Positions 14,577 through 26,026 are shown, numbered from the stretch's first letter. The stretch is 64,000 nucleotides of DNA from Neisseria sicca (GCF_003044565.1 NZ_POXG01000001.1:1-64000), one strand, 5' to 3'. The notes: generated by a model not told the origin, from the letters alone. Program-made: numbers and translations.

Positions 14577-15161
14577 ATGAAAACCTTCGCATTGATATTG
14601 GCCGGCGGGCAAGGTGAGCGAATGGGAGGGGCGGATAAAGGATTAGCGTTGTGGCGTGACAAGCCTTTGATTGATCATGTTATTGAGGCGGTAAGCCCAC
14701 AGGTTGAACACATTGCCATCAGCGCCAACCGGAATTTGGAGGAATATGCTCGCCGTAGTGCGCATATTTTTGCCGATTCGCGTCAATGGCAGCATTTGGG
14801 ACCGCTAGCGGCTTTGTGTACGGCTGCCAATGATTTGCAGATTGCGGCGGCGGATTGGCTGTTGGTGGTACCGTGCAATATGCCCGCGCTGCCGGCAGAT
14901 TTGGTGGCAAAATTTGAAACGGTTTCCAAGCGCACGCCTTTATGCAACGCGTTTTATGTGGAAACGCCGGTCACGCCGCATCACAACGTGATGTATATCC
15001 GCCCGCAAATCCTGCAAAGCACCGTCCCGTATCTGTATTCGGGGATGAAAACCTTGAGTGGCTGGCTGCATCAGCAACGGGCGAGATCGGTGCATTTTGG
15101 TTCGGAAGATGTTTTTTTCAGCTGCGATACGTCGGAAGATTTGCGGGCGCAGCCGCTTTAA
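14577..15161 (+). CDS. mobA: Molybdenum cofactor guanylyltransferase
   Basis: A 194-aa cytoplasmic enzyme that joins GMP to molybdopterin to form MGD for nitrate reductase and relatives. Nucleotide-binding signature [17 protein letters not shown] at 8-24, then [14 protein letters not shown] and the VVPCNMP motif at 97-103. In E. coli MobA the equivalent motif is PCDxP, where Asp101 binds Mg2+ (from memory); here residue 101 is Asn. The protein is otherwise full length and well conserved. Ribosome site AAAGGACTACC. The substitution may lower or alter activity. Confidence 0.9.
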   Translation: MKTFALILAGGQGERMGGADKGLALWRDKPLIDHVIEAVSPQVEHIAISANRNLEEYARRSAHIFADSRQWQHLGPLAALCTAANDLQIAAADWLLVVPCNMPALPADLVAKFETVSKRTPLCNAFYVETPVTPHHNVMYIRPQILQSTVPYLYSGMKTLSGWLHQQRARSVHFGSEDVFFSCDTSEDLRAQPL

Positions 15162-15205
15162 AAATTGCATTTTGGTTTTAACATGGAAAGCCGTGCATCC
15201 CATAC

Positions 15206-15239
15206 AAAAAGGTCGTCTGAAACTTTCAGACGACCTTTT
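15206..15239. terminator. Bidirectional uptake-sequence terminator
   Basis: AAAAAGGTCGTCTGAAA and TTTCAGACGACCTTTTG abut almost directly, lying between the convergent ends of mobA and galU. Confidence 0.85.
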
Positions 15240-15249
15240 GTCATTTGCT

Positions 15250-16119
15250 TTATTGGGGGATGTATTGTTTCAGCAGTTCGCGGAACTGCGCGCCGGTTTC
15301 CGGATGTTTCAAGCCGTAGGCGACAGTGGCTTCGAGATAACCCAGTTTGCTGCCGCAGTCGTAGCGTTTGCCGTCGAAGGCATGGGCGAGGACGAACTCG
15401 TGATCCAACAGGCGGGCAATGCCGTCGGTCAGTTGGATTTCATTGCCTGCGCCGCGTGGCAGGTTTTCCAAAAGGCTGAAAATGTGAGGGGTCAGAATAT
15501 AACGACCGACCACGGCAAGGTTGGACGGCGCTTCTTCGGGTTTCGGTTTTTCAACGATATTGGTAATTCGTTGAAAGCTTTTCAGTTTTTCCACTTCAAC
15601 AATGCCGTACGAGCCGGTTTGCGACGGATCGACGGTTTCCACGCCTAACACGCTGTTGCCGCTTTGATTGTAGATATCGACCATTTGCTTCAGCGCGCCT
15701 TTGGGCGCGTCAATCAAGTCGTCGGCAAGAATGACGGCGAAGGGTTCGTCGCCCACTGCGGCGCGGGCGCACAATACGGCGTGTCCCAAACCTAAAGCTT
15801 CGGCCTGACGGATGTAAAGGCAGGTAATGTTGGAAGGCAGGATGTCTTTGACGTGTTCCAGCAGTTTGTCTTTTTGACGCATTTCCAGCTCGGTTTCCAG
15901 CTCGTAGGCTTTGTCGAAATGGTCTTCGATGCTGCGTTTGTTGCGGCCGGTGATGAACACCATTTCGGTACAGCCTGCTTCTACTGCTTCTTCTACCGCG
16001 TATTGAATCAACGGTTTGTCGACGATGGGCAGCATTTCTTTCGGGCTGGCTTTGGTCGCGGGCAGAAAGCGCGTACCCATGCCGGCTACGGGGAAAACGG
16101 CTTTTTTAATCGGTTTCAT
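15250..16119 (-). CDS. galU: UTP-glucose-1-phosphate uridylyltransferase
   Basis: A 289-aa enzyme making UDP-glucose for lipo-oligosaccharide, capsule-like glycans and galactose metabolism. The N-terminal nucleotide loop is [21 protein letters not shown] (about 9-29), with the conserved AVILADD motif at about 127-133 and the usual C-terminal [13 protein letters not shown]. Length and signatures match bacterial GalU throughout. It is monocistronic, ending at the terminator shared with mobA; its 5' region (16120-16354, toward ligA) has one uptake sequence. Confidence 0.96.
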   Translation of the reverse strand: MKPIKKAVFPVAGMGTRFLPATKASPKEMLPIVDKPLIQYAVEEAVEAGCTEMVFITGRNKRSIEDHFDKAYELETELEMRQKDKLLEHVKDILPSNITCLYIRQAEALGLGHAVLCARAAVGDEPFAVILADDLIDAPKGALKQMVDIYNQSGNSVLGVETVDPSQTGSYGIVEVEKLKSFQRITNIVEKPKPEEAPSNLAVVGRYILTPHIFSLLENLPRGAGNEIQLTDGIARLLDHEFVLAHAFDGKRYDCGSKLGYLEATVAYGLKHPETGAQFRELLKQYIPQ

Positions 16120-16354
16120 GTAGTTCCCTTCAATTTAAATGTGGAATCGAGGTTTCAGACGACCTCGGTTGCATATGATTGACTTGGTTGCCACGCTGTC
16201 GACGACAAACGAATAACAGCATCTAAAAGGCGTTCAACGAACTTAGAGTGTTCATTCTCCGATAAGTTGCCAAAATCGGTCGAAAACCGAATCAAGGATT
16301 TGGACGATTGTGTAAGCCAGCTTGGTTATCTCTTTGAATGCTCTTAATAAATGC

Positions 16355-18841
<2,487 letters not shown>

Positions 18842-18976
18842 TCAGACGACCTTCGTCTGATACAGGAGGATACGGGCAAAGGTCGTCTGGAAAATGATAG
18901 GTTGAAAACAGCTGAATTTTACCCGAAAAAAAGCGGATATGCCGTAACGACATATCCGCTTTGATTGCATTCGATT

Positions 18977-20233
18977 TTAGGAGAACAGGCGCAGGGCTTG
19001 TTTGCTGCCGGGTTTGATGCCGACTTTGAGCATTTCTTCCTGACGCGCCAAGACGTAATTGCGAATGTCTTTGAGCCATTGGGTAGAAACTTCTTCCATT
19101 TTGTCGTTGACCAAATCCAAGCCCAACTGACCGGAGAGGCGTACCGCCAAGTCCATGAAGAGGTCGAAGGTTTTTTCGCCGGCGGGCGCGTGCGGGATGT
19201 CGAGCAGCATACTGAAGCCTTTGTAGGACTGGTTGTCCAAGAGGGCGTTGGTAAACGCGTCGCCTGTGAGACTGTGGATGGCAAACATCGGACTGCCGGT
19301 TTGTCCGGTGTAGTGGAATGCGCCGTCTTCGCCCAACACGAAACCGAGGTTTTCAACAGAAGCGCGCAGTTCGACGCCGCTGATGTTGCTGTGTGAAACC
19401 AAGTGGATGGCGATGGTTTGATCGACGCGGGCGCAGAAGGTATCCAATGCCTGCGCGACTTCGGTAAACGCTGCCAAATCGGTGTGGAGGACTTTGCCGC
19501 CCATCAGTTGGGCGAAGGTGTCAACCTGTTGGTTGAACTGTTGCAATTCTTCTTGGGTTGCCAAACCGTTGCGGCTGACTGCTTGCAGGCCGACGACGAA
19601 ACCTTGGTAATACACGCTCGGAATCGGTTCGGCAACTTGGAAGCGGTCGTCCATGGTGCAGCCGATGATTTGGAAACGGTGGCGGTTGGACAGGCGGGGC
19701 AGGGCGTGCAGCTCTTGCGCTTCAGAGAGGGCGATGTAGGCGAGGTAGTCGAAGCGCGGGTCAAACCACGGCAATTCGACTTGAGACAATTCGTCCAAGC
19801 TGACCAAAGGTTGGTTGGCGGCGGACGGCAGGTTGACCGGCTCGTCGCTGGCGGCTTGGGTGGTGATTTCGTTGTTCAGCCCGATGACGGTATGCTGTAC
19901 CGGCTCGTCGGTAAAGTCGTCTTCAATCGCCAACTCGACATCGGTTTTGATGGCGGAAGGTTTGGCGAGTTTGGCTTTGGCGGCGAAGATTTCGTCTTGT
20001 TCTTGCAGATTGCGCAGCGCGGCTTCTTGGGCTTTGTTCGCTTTTTTGACGAACAGGCCTTTGCCGCCGGATTCTTTACCGTCGCGCACATGGCTGGTTT
20101 TACTGTTCAGGAGCGCGTCTTTGTCGGAGTGGCCGAACTGCTCGCGCACCTGTTTGCGGTATTGGTTTTCTTGGTACATATTGTAGGCGATGACGGCAAG
20201 GATGACTGCCAAGCCTAAGACGATGAAAATCAT
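18977..20233 (-). CDS. zipA: Cell division protein ZipA homologue
   Basis: A 418-aa inner-membrane protein with a single N-terminal TM helix (MIFIVLGLAVILAVIAYNMY) followed by a basic then acidic linker (about 30-190). A C-terminal ZipA-type FtsZ-binding domain (about 270-410) has FAIHSLTGDAFTNALLDN and SMLLDIPHAPAGEKTFDLFM. It tethers FtsZ to the membrane at the septum. Sequence similarity to enterobacterial ZipA is low outside the C-terminus, but topology, domain order and the zipA-ligA neighbourhood support the call. An imperfect uptake-sequence pair (18839-18896) separates it from ligA. Confidence 0.82.
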   Translation of the reverse strand: MIFIVLGLAVILAVIAYNMYQENQYRKQVREQFGHSDKDALLNSKTSHVRDGKESGGKGLFVKKANKAQEAALRNLQEQDEIFAAKAKLAKPSAIKTDVELAIEDDFTDEPVQHTVIGLNNEITTQAASDEPVNLPSAANQPLVSLDELSQVELPWFDPRFDYLAYIALSEAQELHALPRLSNRHRFQIIGCTMDDRFQVAEPIPSVYYQGFVVGLQAVSRNGLATQEELQQFNQQVDTFAQLMGGKVLHTDLAAFTEVAQALDTFCARVDQTIAIHLVSHSNISGVELRASVENLGFVLGEDGAFHYTGQTGSPMFAIHSLTGDAFTNALLDNQSYKGFSMLLDIPHAPAGEKTFDLFMDLAVRLSGQLGLDLVNDKMEEVSTQWLKDIRNYVLARQEEMLKVGIKPGSKQALRLFS

Positions 20234-20468
20234 GGGTAATCACTTTTTTGTAAGAGCGGCATTCCGTCTTCGTTGCCCGGGGTGGTTTGCCTTTGGGCGT
20301 ATGCGGAATCGTATTGCCGCGAGTAAGTTCGTCGGAGTCGGACACGGATTGTCCCGTATGGATGCTTGATTATAACGAAAATAAACTTTTCTGACAGCAA
20401 ATGCCGAGAATGATAGCCCAAAATCGGGCCAGGTCGTCTGAAAAATGCTATATGGCATTTTTGAGCGA

Positions 20469-21041
20469 TTAACGGACAACCGGGAAACCTGCTGCCTGCA
20501 ATCTTTGCCAGTCGAAAAAGTGGCCGGGGTCGGTTTTGCGGTCGGGCGCGATGTTTTGATGGCCGGTAACGGAGGTGATAGGGTAATGCCCGACCAACGC
20601 GTGCAGCAGGGTTTCCAGCGTTTGATATTGCGCTTCGGTAAACGGTTCGAAATCGCAGCCTTCCAATTCGATTCCGACCGAAAACGCATTGCACTTTTCA
20701 CGTCCGCGAAACGACGACACGCCCGCGTGGTACGCCATATCGTCGCAAGAAACAAACTGTACCGCTTCGCCGTCGCGGGTAATCAGAAAATGGCTGGAAA
20801 CGCGCAAGGTGTGGATGACGCTGAAAAACGGATGTTCGTCGGGGTCGATGCGGTTGGTAAACAGTTTTTCCACCGCGCCTGTCCCATATTCGAAGGGTGG
20901 CAGGGAAATATTGTGTAAAACCACCAGCGATACGCTTTCTGATTCTGCCCGCGGTTCGAAGCTCGGCGAAAACGCGCGGCGCGCAGGCTGCCACCAGCCT
21001 TGTTGCCAGTCAATGTCTTTGCATTCGGATGGAAGATTCAT
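20469..21041 (-). CDS. ampD: 1,6-anhydro-N-acetylmuramyl-L-alanine amidase
   Basis: A 190-aa cytoplasmic zinc amidase that strips the peptide from anhydro-muropeptides during cell-wall recycling. Zinc ligands H43 (VVLHNISLPP), H161 (VTGHQN) and D171 (KTDPGHFF), with catalytic E125 (SVGIELEG) and K169, are all present. The start MNLPSECKDIDWQQGW matches AmpD better than the upstream in-frame ATG at 21089. It is divergent from mltG; two uptake sequences lie in the 128-bp gap. Muropeptide release matters for Neisseria inflammation. Confidence 0.95.
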   Translation of the reverse strand: MNLPSECKDIDWQQGWWQPARRAFSPSFEPRAESESVSLVVLHNISLPPFEYGTGAVEKLFTNRIDPDEHPFFSVIHTLRVSSHFLITRDGEAVQFVSCDDMAYHAGVSSFRGREKCNAFSVGIELEGCDFEPFTEAQYQTLETLLHALVGHYPITSVTGHQNIAPDRKTDPGHFFDWQRLQAAGFPVVR

Positions 21042-21169
21042 ATTCAGACGACCCTTTATTTCAGACGACCACTGAGGCGGAAAAAACATACGTCGGGCGG
21101 GTGCCCGAGGAAGAGGGCGCGCATTTCAGTTATACTGTCGCCCGACGTTCACAAATCAAGAATCCTACC

Positions 21170-22165
21170 ATGCTGAAAAAAATGTTGAAATGGTTTGCGG
21201 TATTTTTTGTTGCCGTTGCCGCCGTGTTCGCCGCCTTGCTGTTCGTTCCCAAAGACAACGGCAAAGCATACCGTATCAAAATCGCAAAAAACCAAGGCAT
21301 CTCTTCCGTCAGCCGTACGCTTGCCGAAGACGGAATCGTTTACAACCGCCACGTTTTGGTCGCAGCCGCCTACATGATAGGCGCACACAATAAACTCAAC
21401 GCAGGCTCATACCGCCTCCCTTCCAACATTTCCGCATGGGGCATTTTGCAGAAAATCCGCAGCGGCAGACCCGATGCCGTTACCGTTCAAATTGTCGAAG
21501 GTTCGCGTTTTGCCACGATGCGTAAAATCATCGACAACACGCCCGACATCGAACACAAAACACGCGGTTGGAGCGATTCAGAACTCATGCAGGCAATTGC
21601 CCCCGACGCGCTCAGCAGCAATCCTGAAGGCCAGTTCTTCCCCGATAGCTATGAAATCGACGCAGGCAGCAGCGATTTGCAAATCTACCAAACCGCTTAT
21701 CAAACCATGCAACGTCGTCTGAACGATGCTTGGGAAGATCGCGAAAGCGGATTGCCCTACAAAAATCCGTATGAAATGCTGATTATGGCGAGCCTGATTG
21801 AAAAAGAAACCGCCCACGAAGACGACCGCGCCCATGTTGCTTCAGTATTCGTCAACCGCCTCAACATCGGCATGCGCCTGCAAACCGACCCGACCGTGAT
21901 TTACGGTATGGGCAGCGCGTATAAAGGCAAAATCCGCAAAGCCGACCTCCAGCGCGATACGCCGTATAACACTTACACTCGCAGCGGCTTAACCCCGACC
22001 CCCATCGCCCTGCCGAGCAAAGCCGCCCTTGAGGCTGCAGCCCACCCGTCAAATGAAAAATACCTCTATTTCGTCTCCAAAATGGACGGCACCGGCTTGA
22101 GCCAGTTCAGCCATAATCTGGAAGAACACAATGCCGCCGTACGCAAATATATTTTGAAAAAATAG
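21170..22165 (+). CDS. mltG: Endolytic murein transglycosylase MltG
   Basis: A 331-aa inner-membrane enzyme of the YceG family that cleaves nascent glycan strands and sets their length. N-terminal TM helix (about 7-26), a LysM-like region with IKIAKNQGISSVSRTL, then the catalytic domain with Glu211 in MASLIEKETAHEDDR, VFVNRLNIGMRLQTDPTVIYGMG and PTPIALPSKAALEAAAHP. The ATG at 21170 yields the family-typical start; a longer in-frame ORF begins at 20897 but runs through the ampD promoter. The usual downstream partner tmk is absent from the window. Confidence 0.94.
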   Translation: MLKKMLKWFAVFFVAVAAVFAALLFVPKDNGKAYRIKIAKNQGISSVSRTLAEDGIVYNRHVLVAAAYMIGAHNKLNAGSYRLPSNISAWGILQKIRSGRPDAVTVQIVEGSRFATMRKIIDNTPDIEHKTRGWSDSELMQAIAPDALSSNPEGQFFPDSYEIDAGSSDLQIYQTAYQTMQRRLNDAWEDRESGLPYKNPYEMLIMASLIEKETAHEDDRAHVASVFVNRLNIGMRLQTDPTVIYGMGSAYKGKIRKADLQRDTPYNTYTRSGLTPTPIALPSKAALEAAAHPSNEKYLYFVSKMDGTGLSQFSHNLEEHNAAVRKYILKK

Positions 22166-22188
22166 GTTGAATTAAGCCTCAGAAGCAT

Positions 22189-22235
22189 AAAGGTCGTCTG
22201 AAAATCTGTTGAACCGGTTTTCAGACGACCTTTTG
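22189..22235. terminator. Uptake-sequence terminator after mltG
   Basis: AAAGGTCGTCTGAAAA and TTTTCAGACGACCTTTTG form a long stem separated by about 15 nt. Confidence 0.82.
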
Positions 22236-22318
22236 TATTCAGGACATTGGGACAGAACATTGTTGTCTATCTTTATTGATGGATTGCCGTTTTAACTCTG
22301 ATTGTGTCCGCAAAAATA

Positions 22319-22425
22319 TATAGTGGATTAAATTTAAACCAGTACGGCGTTGCCTCGCCTTGCCGTACTATCTGTACTGTCTGCGGCTTCGTCGCCTTCT
22401 CCTGATTTAAATTTAATCCACTATA
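22319..22425. repeat. Correia repeat enclosed element (CREE)
   Basis: A 107-bp element with the terminal inverted repeats TATAGTGGATTAAATTTAAA and its complement, and the classic internal segment with CAGTACGGCGTTGCCTCGCC and CTGCGGCTTCGTCGCC. Correia elements are Neisseria MITEs that can carry promoters or IHF/RNase III sites. The element is nearly intact and lies between the mltG terminator and the lipoprotein terminator, with no gene disrupted. Confidence 0.93.
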
Positions 22426-22471
22426 AAAACGGTCTGAAACCGTATGATTTGGTTTGCAGACCGTTTTTTAA
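22426..22471 (-). terminator. Terminator of the lipoprotein gene
   Basis: AAAACGGTCTG-A-AAACC pairs with GGTTTGCAGACCGTTTTTT around a 9-nt loop. The stem resembles a degenerate uptake sequence. It can act in both directions. Confidence 0.7.
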
Positions 22472-22482
22472 CCTTAAATACT

Positions 22483-23226
22483 TTATCGGGTAGGCGGTTT
22501 GGCGTATCCGTTGTCAGCAGGGAACGCCTCAGGTTCGTTGGTTCGGCGGTTCGGGTCGTACAGTTCGAAAATTGCAGTGCCGATTACACCTGTATTGCGG
22601 ATGGAGCCATTATCCGAGTTGGCGGCATAAGATTCGCGAGGGCTGCTGAAAATAAACGATGCCACTGCGCTGCTGCTTTTGCGGAAACCTTCGATTTCCA
22701 AAGAGCCATGGGGATGCAATACATAACCGCTGGCGTATTTGCTGGCTTGTTTGCCTGAAATTACATCCAAACCATCGACGCTGGCGACGATTTCCAAAGT
22801 TTTGTTGCTATTGTTTTTATAGACCAAACGGTATGCTTGTCCGTCTGTACCGCGCAGATAGTAGTTGCCTCTGTCGCGGAAGATCGGCAACAGGTCGCCG
22901 TCATCACCGCGCACGGACAACTCCACTTTGCCTGAAGCTAAAGAAATCGAATTGACGCTGCGACCGTGATAATCTTTGGATGAGTAGTTTAATACGCTTT
23001 GTGCCAAAGGTTCACGGCTGACGCGGCGTAAATCTACGGAATGGACAGAAGATTGGACTTCATCACCCCAGCGCGTTCCTAATTTCTCTGCCTTGTGAGC
23101 ACGCTGACTCGGCATTGCTGAATTGGCAGCAGCCGGTGCTTCCATTGCTTGATGCGATTGGGAACAGGCTGCTAAAACGGCAGCCAGTAACACCGGCAAC
23201 CATAATTTAAATTTCATTTGAGGCAT
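22483..23226 (-). CDS. Outer-membrane lipoprotein of unknown function
   Basis: A 247-aa protein with a lipoprotein signal peptide: basic start, hydrophobic core and lipobox LAAC with Cys21. The start ATG at 23226 has AGGAACG upstream. The mature part (about 60-247) looks like a beta-rich domain: VELSVRGDDGDLLPIFRDRG, GYVLHPHGSLEIEGF, then a disordered Pro/Asn-rich tail. I recognise it only as a conserved Neisseria-type lipoprotein; no enzymatic motif is visible. The 23227-23648 region upstream is AT-rich, has one uptake sequence and no gene. Confidence 0.7.
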   Translation of the reverse strand: MPQMKFKLWLPVLLAAVLAACSQSHQAMEAPAAANSAMPSQRAHKAEKLGTRWGDEVQSSVHSVDLRRVSREPLAQSVLNYSSKDYHGRSVNSISLASGKVELSVRGDDGDLLPIFRDRGNYYLRGTDGQAYRLVYKNNSNKTLEIVASVDGLDVISGKQASKYASGYVLHPHGSLEIEGFRKSSSAVASFIFSSPRESYAANSDNGSIRNTGVIGTAIFELYDPNRRTNEPEAFPADNGYAKPPTR

Positions 23227-23648
23227 AATCGTTCCTTCGGTAAGGTGGATGATAGATATACAACCTGAAAATACAAAATGAAACTAGCCATATCATTATT
23301 GTTTTTTCTGAGTAACAGGAACAATACAGCAAAAGAGTTACCCATATTTTATAAAATTAATCCAAATGGGTAAGAAACAGTATTAAATCATATTTTGTAG
23401 GTTTATACATCTAAAGGGTTTATTAAAAAATGTTTTTTCATTGGGGTGTTGTCAATAAGTAGGGTAAATAGAGGTAAAGTTATCGAATAGGTCGTCTGAA
23501 AATTATCACCGCATCGTGTTCATCATGCACAGAAATTTTAAGTAGTACATTGTCAATTTAGACAACGGAGATTTGTTTTGAGGGAACAGCATTGTTGTGT
23601 ATAGTAATCTTGATGATACATTAGAAGATGCCTTTATCTAAGGATGAA

Positions 23649-23996
23649 ATGATAATGAAAGTTAAAGTAATTATGCTGGGTATTACCGGCTTGATATTGT
23701 CCGGCTGCTTTTTCGCTAATGATGAAATCAAGTTGGACGATATTGGGAATTTCAAAATTATTGTCAATAAAGCTAAGGGTAATAGACAGGCGCACTTAAC
23801 AGGCTTGTTGAGTAACAGCGCAATGGGCATTTCAGATATAAAAACAACTTCCCACAAGGATGAGTTGAACATTACTTTATTTCAAAAATTGGCAGGTTCA
23901 GAATATTCAGGAAAGCTAGATAAAGAAATTGCTCTGGAACACAATATCAAGAAGATTACTTATGGTTCTAAACACGAGATTATTTGGCAGGAGTAA
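23649..23996 (+). CDS. Small putative lipoprotein
   Basis: A 115-aa protein, MIMKVKVIMLGITGLILSGC, with a lipobox LSGC and lipidated Cys20. The ATG at 23649 is chosen because AAGGA lies 5-6 nt upstream; the next ATG (23655) is also possible. The mature part (about 95 aa) is polar with no known domain; KTTSHKDELNITLFQKLAGS may be a strand pair. Its codon use is AT-rich relative to neighbours. The role is unknown. Confidence 0.6.
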   Translation: MIMKVKVIMLGITGLILSGCFFANDEIKLDDIGNFKIIVNKAKGNRQAHLTGLLSNSAMGISDIKTTSHKDELNITLFQKLAGSEYSGKLDKEIALEHNIKKITYGSKHEIIWQE

Positions 23997-24068
23997 ATGG
24001 GCTTCTATGTCAGTATATCTATTGCCTTTTGAAATACTATTTAGCCGTTTTAAATTACTAAACACAAC

Positions 24069-24103
24069 AAAAGGTCGTCTGAAAAATTTTCAGACGACCT
24101 TTT
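24069..24103. terminator. Uptake-sequence terminator
   Basis: AAAAGGTCGTCTGAAAA and TTTTCAGACGACCTTTT are directly apposed. It separates the small lipoprotein and the convergent ArsR gene. Confidence 0.85.
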
Positions 24104-24149
24104 AGGCTAATTTTTCCGGATAGTCTGTCCAAGGCAGTACAACCACATT

Positions 24150-24452
24150 TCAATCTTTTCCTGCACAGAAAAAGGAATATAGCAGCTGTATCATCTCGTT
24201 AACTCGGGGATCGGCAATGTAATATTGCCGCTCTCGGTGGTTTACTTCAAAAGACACCAACCTGGCCTCGCGCAACAGGGCTAATTGGCTGGACATCGCC
24301 GCTTGAGGCAGGCCGGATGATTCAGCCAGTTCGGTTACATTGTGCGGTCTTTCGTGCAGCTTACATAGTACGGCGAGGCGATGGGGGTTTGCCAGAAGTT
24401 TAAGAAAGGCAGCGGCTTCTTCGTAGGGCGGTTGATTATCGGCAGTGGTCAT
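24150..24452 (-). CDS. ArsR-family repressor, BigR/SqrR-like
   Basis: A 100-aa winged-helix protein: FLKLLANPHRLAVLCKLHE (helices 1-2), TELAESSGLPQAAMSSQLALLREARLVSF (recognition helix), wing NHRERQYYI. It has exactly two cysteines, C30 in helix 2 and C97 near the end; their placement and 67-residue spacing match the persulfide-sensing pair of BigR/SqrR (C42/C108 by memory) rather than metal-sensing ArsR motifs. Such proteins derepress sulfide-detoxification genes. It lies last in a cassette with a rhodanese and a DUF2892 protein, supporting that role. Confidence 0.75.
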   Translation of the reverse strand: MTTADNQPPYEEAAAFLKLLANPHRLAVLCKLHERPHNVTELAESSGLPQAAMSSQLALLREARLVSFEVNHRERQYYIADPRVNEMIQLLYSFFCAGKD

Positions 24453-24531
24453 GGTTTGCCCTTTTCGGCAAATGTGAAGGTCCCATTATCAGTCATAACT
24501 GCCGCAGCGGCAACTTTCAGACGACCTCTGT

Positions 24532-25052
24532 TCAGCGGTTCCATGGCATTTTAGCCAGCAGTCGTGCCATGCCGCAGAATCCGGTTAAACCGGCTGTCAA
24601 CAGACCTGCGCCGACTACTGCGTCTATCAGATAAAACCAAGGCGATACCAGCGAACCTGCCAACACGCCAAACAGAACCAAGCCGCCTGCGATGGTTTGC
24701 ACCTGCCGCATGATGTCCGGTGCGGCGTGTTCGGCGATTATGGGGAGACCTGCGGCTTTCCATGCCTGCAAACCGCCTTCAAGAATGTAGCACTCGCGTC
24801 CCCGACCAAGTTCCGCTAATGCTGCTTCTGCCTGCGCCGTGCGTTTGCCACCCAAGCAATAAAAAATCAGACAGGGGGCAGCATTTTCGACAGTTTATCG
24901 CGATGCCGCTCCGGTGGTAGGGATAATGCGCAACCAATATGTCCGCCCCGATATTCTGCTTGGCTGCGAATGTCCACTGCCAACGCACCTTCACAGATTT
25001 TTGCTGCCGCTTCCGCAGGAGTAATTCGTGGAAGTTGTCCTTCTTTACTCAT
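24532..25052 (-). pseudogene. YgaP-like rhodanese with DUF2892 membrane domain, frameshifted
   Basis: Two reading frames together make one rhodanese-membrane protein. The N-terminal part (MSKEGQLPRITPAEAAAKI...VDIRSQAEYRGGHIG, 24867-25052) ends at a TGA after KMLPPV. The C-terminal part in another frame contains the active-site loop CLGGKRT, LEGGLQAWKAAGLPI and two TM helices (DUF2892). The frames part at a run of five C on the coding strand (24874-24878), right before the catalytic Cys; one inserted base restores the reading. The downstream piece lacks its own ribosome site. It may be a true mutation, a phase-variable tract or a sequence error. Intact relatives move sulfane sulfur at the inner membrane. 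Confidence 0.8.
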
Positions 25053-25064
25053 ATTTTGCCTTCT

Positions 25065-25259
25065 TTATTTTTTGCTGATGTGGCAGGTATTGATGCCCAA
25101 TAAGCTGTACAACGCGCAGTTGCCTATCAAGGCGGTAGCCAGCGGAATGATGCCCAACCAACCCCACCAGCCGATTTGACCTGTCGCAGCGGCGGCGATT
25201 AAGGCTACTCCAATGACGATGCGGAGAGTGCGATCCAAAGTACCTAAGTTCCGTTTCAT
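25065..25259 (-). CDS. DUF2892 small membrane protein
   Basis: A 64-aa protein with the DUF2892/YgaP membrane signature: MKRNLGTLDRTLRIVIGVALIAA, WGWLGIIPLATALIGNCALYSLLGINTC. Two TM helices surround a short loop and the conserved NC-LY-LLGINTC end. It is first in the sulfur cassette, 12 bp before the rhodanese, with AAGGAGC as ribosome site. Function is unknown; family members accompany rhodaneses and sulfide regulators. Confidence 0.85.
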   Translation of the reverse strand: MKRNLGTLDRTLRIVIGVALIAAAATGQIGWWGWLGIIPLATALIGNCALYSLLGINTCHISKK

Positions 25260-25319
25260 TTAATTGCTCCTTGTTTGAGAGTGATTCATATAAAAATAAA
25301 GATATATAATAAAAATAAT

Positions 25320-25337
25320 ATATAATAAATATTATAT
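25320..25337. promoter_or_regulatory. AT-only palindrome, candidate repressor operator
   Basis: ATATAATA-AA-TATTATAT is an 18-bp inverted repeat 61 bp upstream of the DUF2892 start, within a 60-bp stretch of almost pure A/T. BigR-type repressors bind AT-rich palindromes overlapping promoters, so the ArsR protein of the cassette is the natural candidate binder. The A/T bias makes chance palindromes more likely. Confidence 0.45.
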
Positions 25338-25452
25338 TTTTGAGATGATTTTGTCAAACGGTTTGCAACCATGCGGTTCAGCAGGAAGGGATAAGCTTAT
25401 TTTTTAAACGGGTATGTGCAAGCTAAGTTATGTCTGATTTGCGACACGCAGC

Positions 25453-25500
25453 AAAAAGGTCGTCTGAAAACCGGTAAAACCGATTTTCAGACGACCTTTT
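25453..25500. terminator. Uptake-sequence terminator after ssb
   Basis: AAAAAGGTCGTCTGAAAACCGGT pairs with ACCGATTTTCAGACGACCTTTT. The extended stem has flanking A and T runs. Confidence 0.85.
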
Positions 25501-25513
25501 ATGCAATTCTGTT

Positions 25514-26026
25514 TTAGAACGGAATATCGTCGTCGATGTCTTCAACTGGAGCAGCCGGTGCGGTGGGAGCTTGGCGGCGGGGGGCTGTGGGAGGCTCTTG
25601 GTTTTGCGGGGCAGCTTGGTATTGTTGCTGCGGTGCTTGTTGGTAGCCGCCTTGGCTGTAACCGCCGTCGTCGTAAGGCGCGCCGCCGCTGTTGTCGTTG
25701 CGGCCGCCGAGCATTTTCATTTCGTTGGCGATAATGTCGTATGCGGTACGTTCGATGCCGTCTTTGCCTTGATATTTACGGCTTTGAATGCGGCCTTCCA
25801 GATATACTTGACTGCCTTTTTTCAGGTATTGTCCGGCGATTTCGGCGAGGCGGCGGTACATGGTGATGTTGTGCCATTCGGTACGCTCTACGCGCTGGCC
25901 GTTGCGGTCGTTCCAGGTTTCGCTGGTGGCGACGCTGAAATTGCAGACGGCTTCGCCATTAGGCATATAGCGGACTTCGGGGTCGCGACCGAGACGGCCG
26001 ATAAGGATGACTTTGTTCAATGACAT
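25514..26026 (-). CDS. ssb: Single-stranded DNA-binding protein
   Basis: A 170-aa tetrameric SSB protecting single-stranded DNA in replication, recombination and transformation. The OB fold spans 1-110 ([63 protein letters not shown]). A Gly/Gln-rich disordered linker follows, then the acidic tip DIDDDIPF that recruits partner proteins. It begins 3 nt after the stop of the upstream MFS gene, so the two are co-transcribed, as in other Neisseria. Confidence 0.97.
   Translation of the reverse strand: MSLNKVILIGRLGRDPEVRYMPNGEAVCNFSVATSETWNDRNGQRVERTEWHNITMYRRLAEIAGQYLKKGSQVYLEGRIQSRKYQGKDGIERTAYDIIANEMKMLGGRNDNSGGAPYDDGGYSQGGYQQAPQQQYQAAPQNQEPPTAPRRQAPTAPAAPVEDIDDDIPF

Noticed and set aside
20897..21169. 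Long N-terminal extension of MltG
   Set aside because: It overlaps the divergent ampD and its promoter and does not resemble the family; the ATG at 21170 gives the normal TM start.
24779..24994. A third reading frame across the rhodanese locus as a separate gene
   Set aside because: It has no ribosome site and no domain; it is explained as a shadow of the frameshifted gene.
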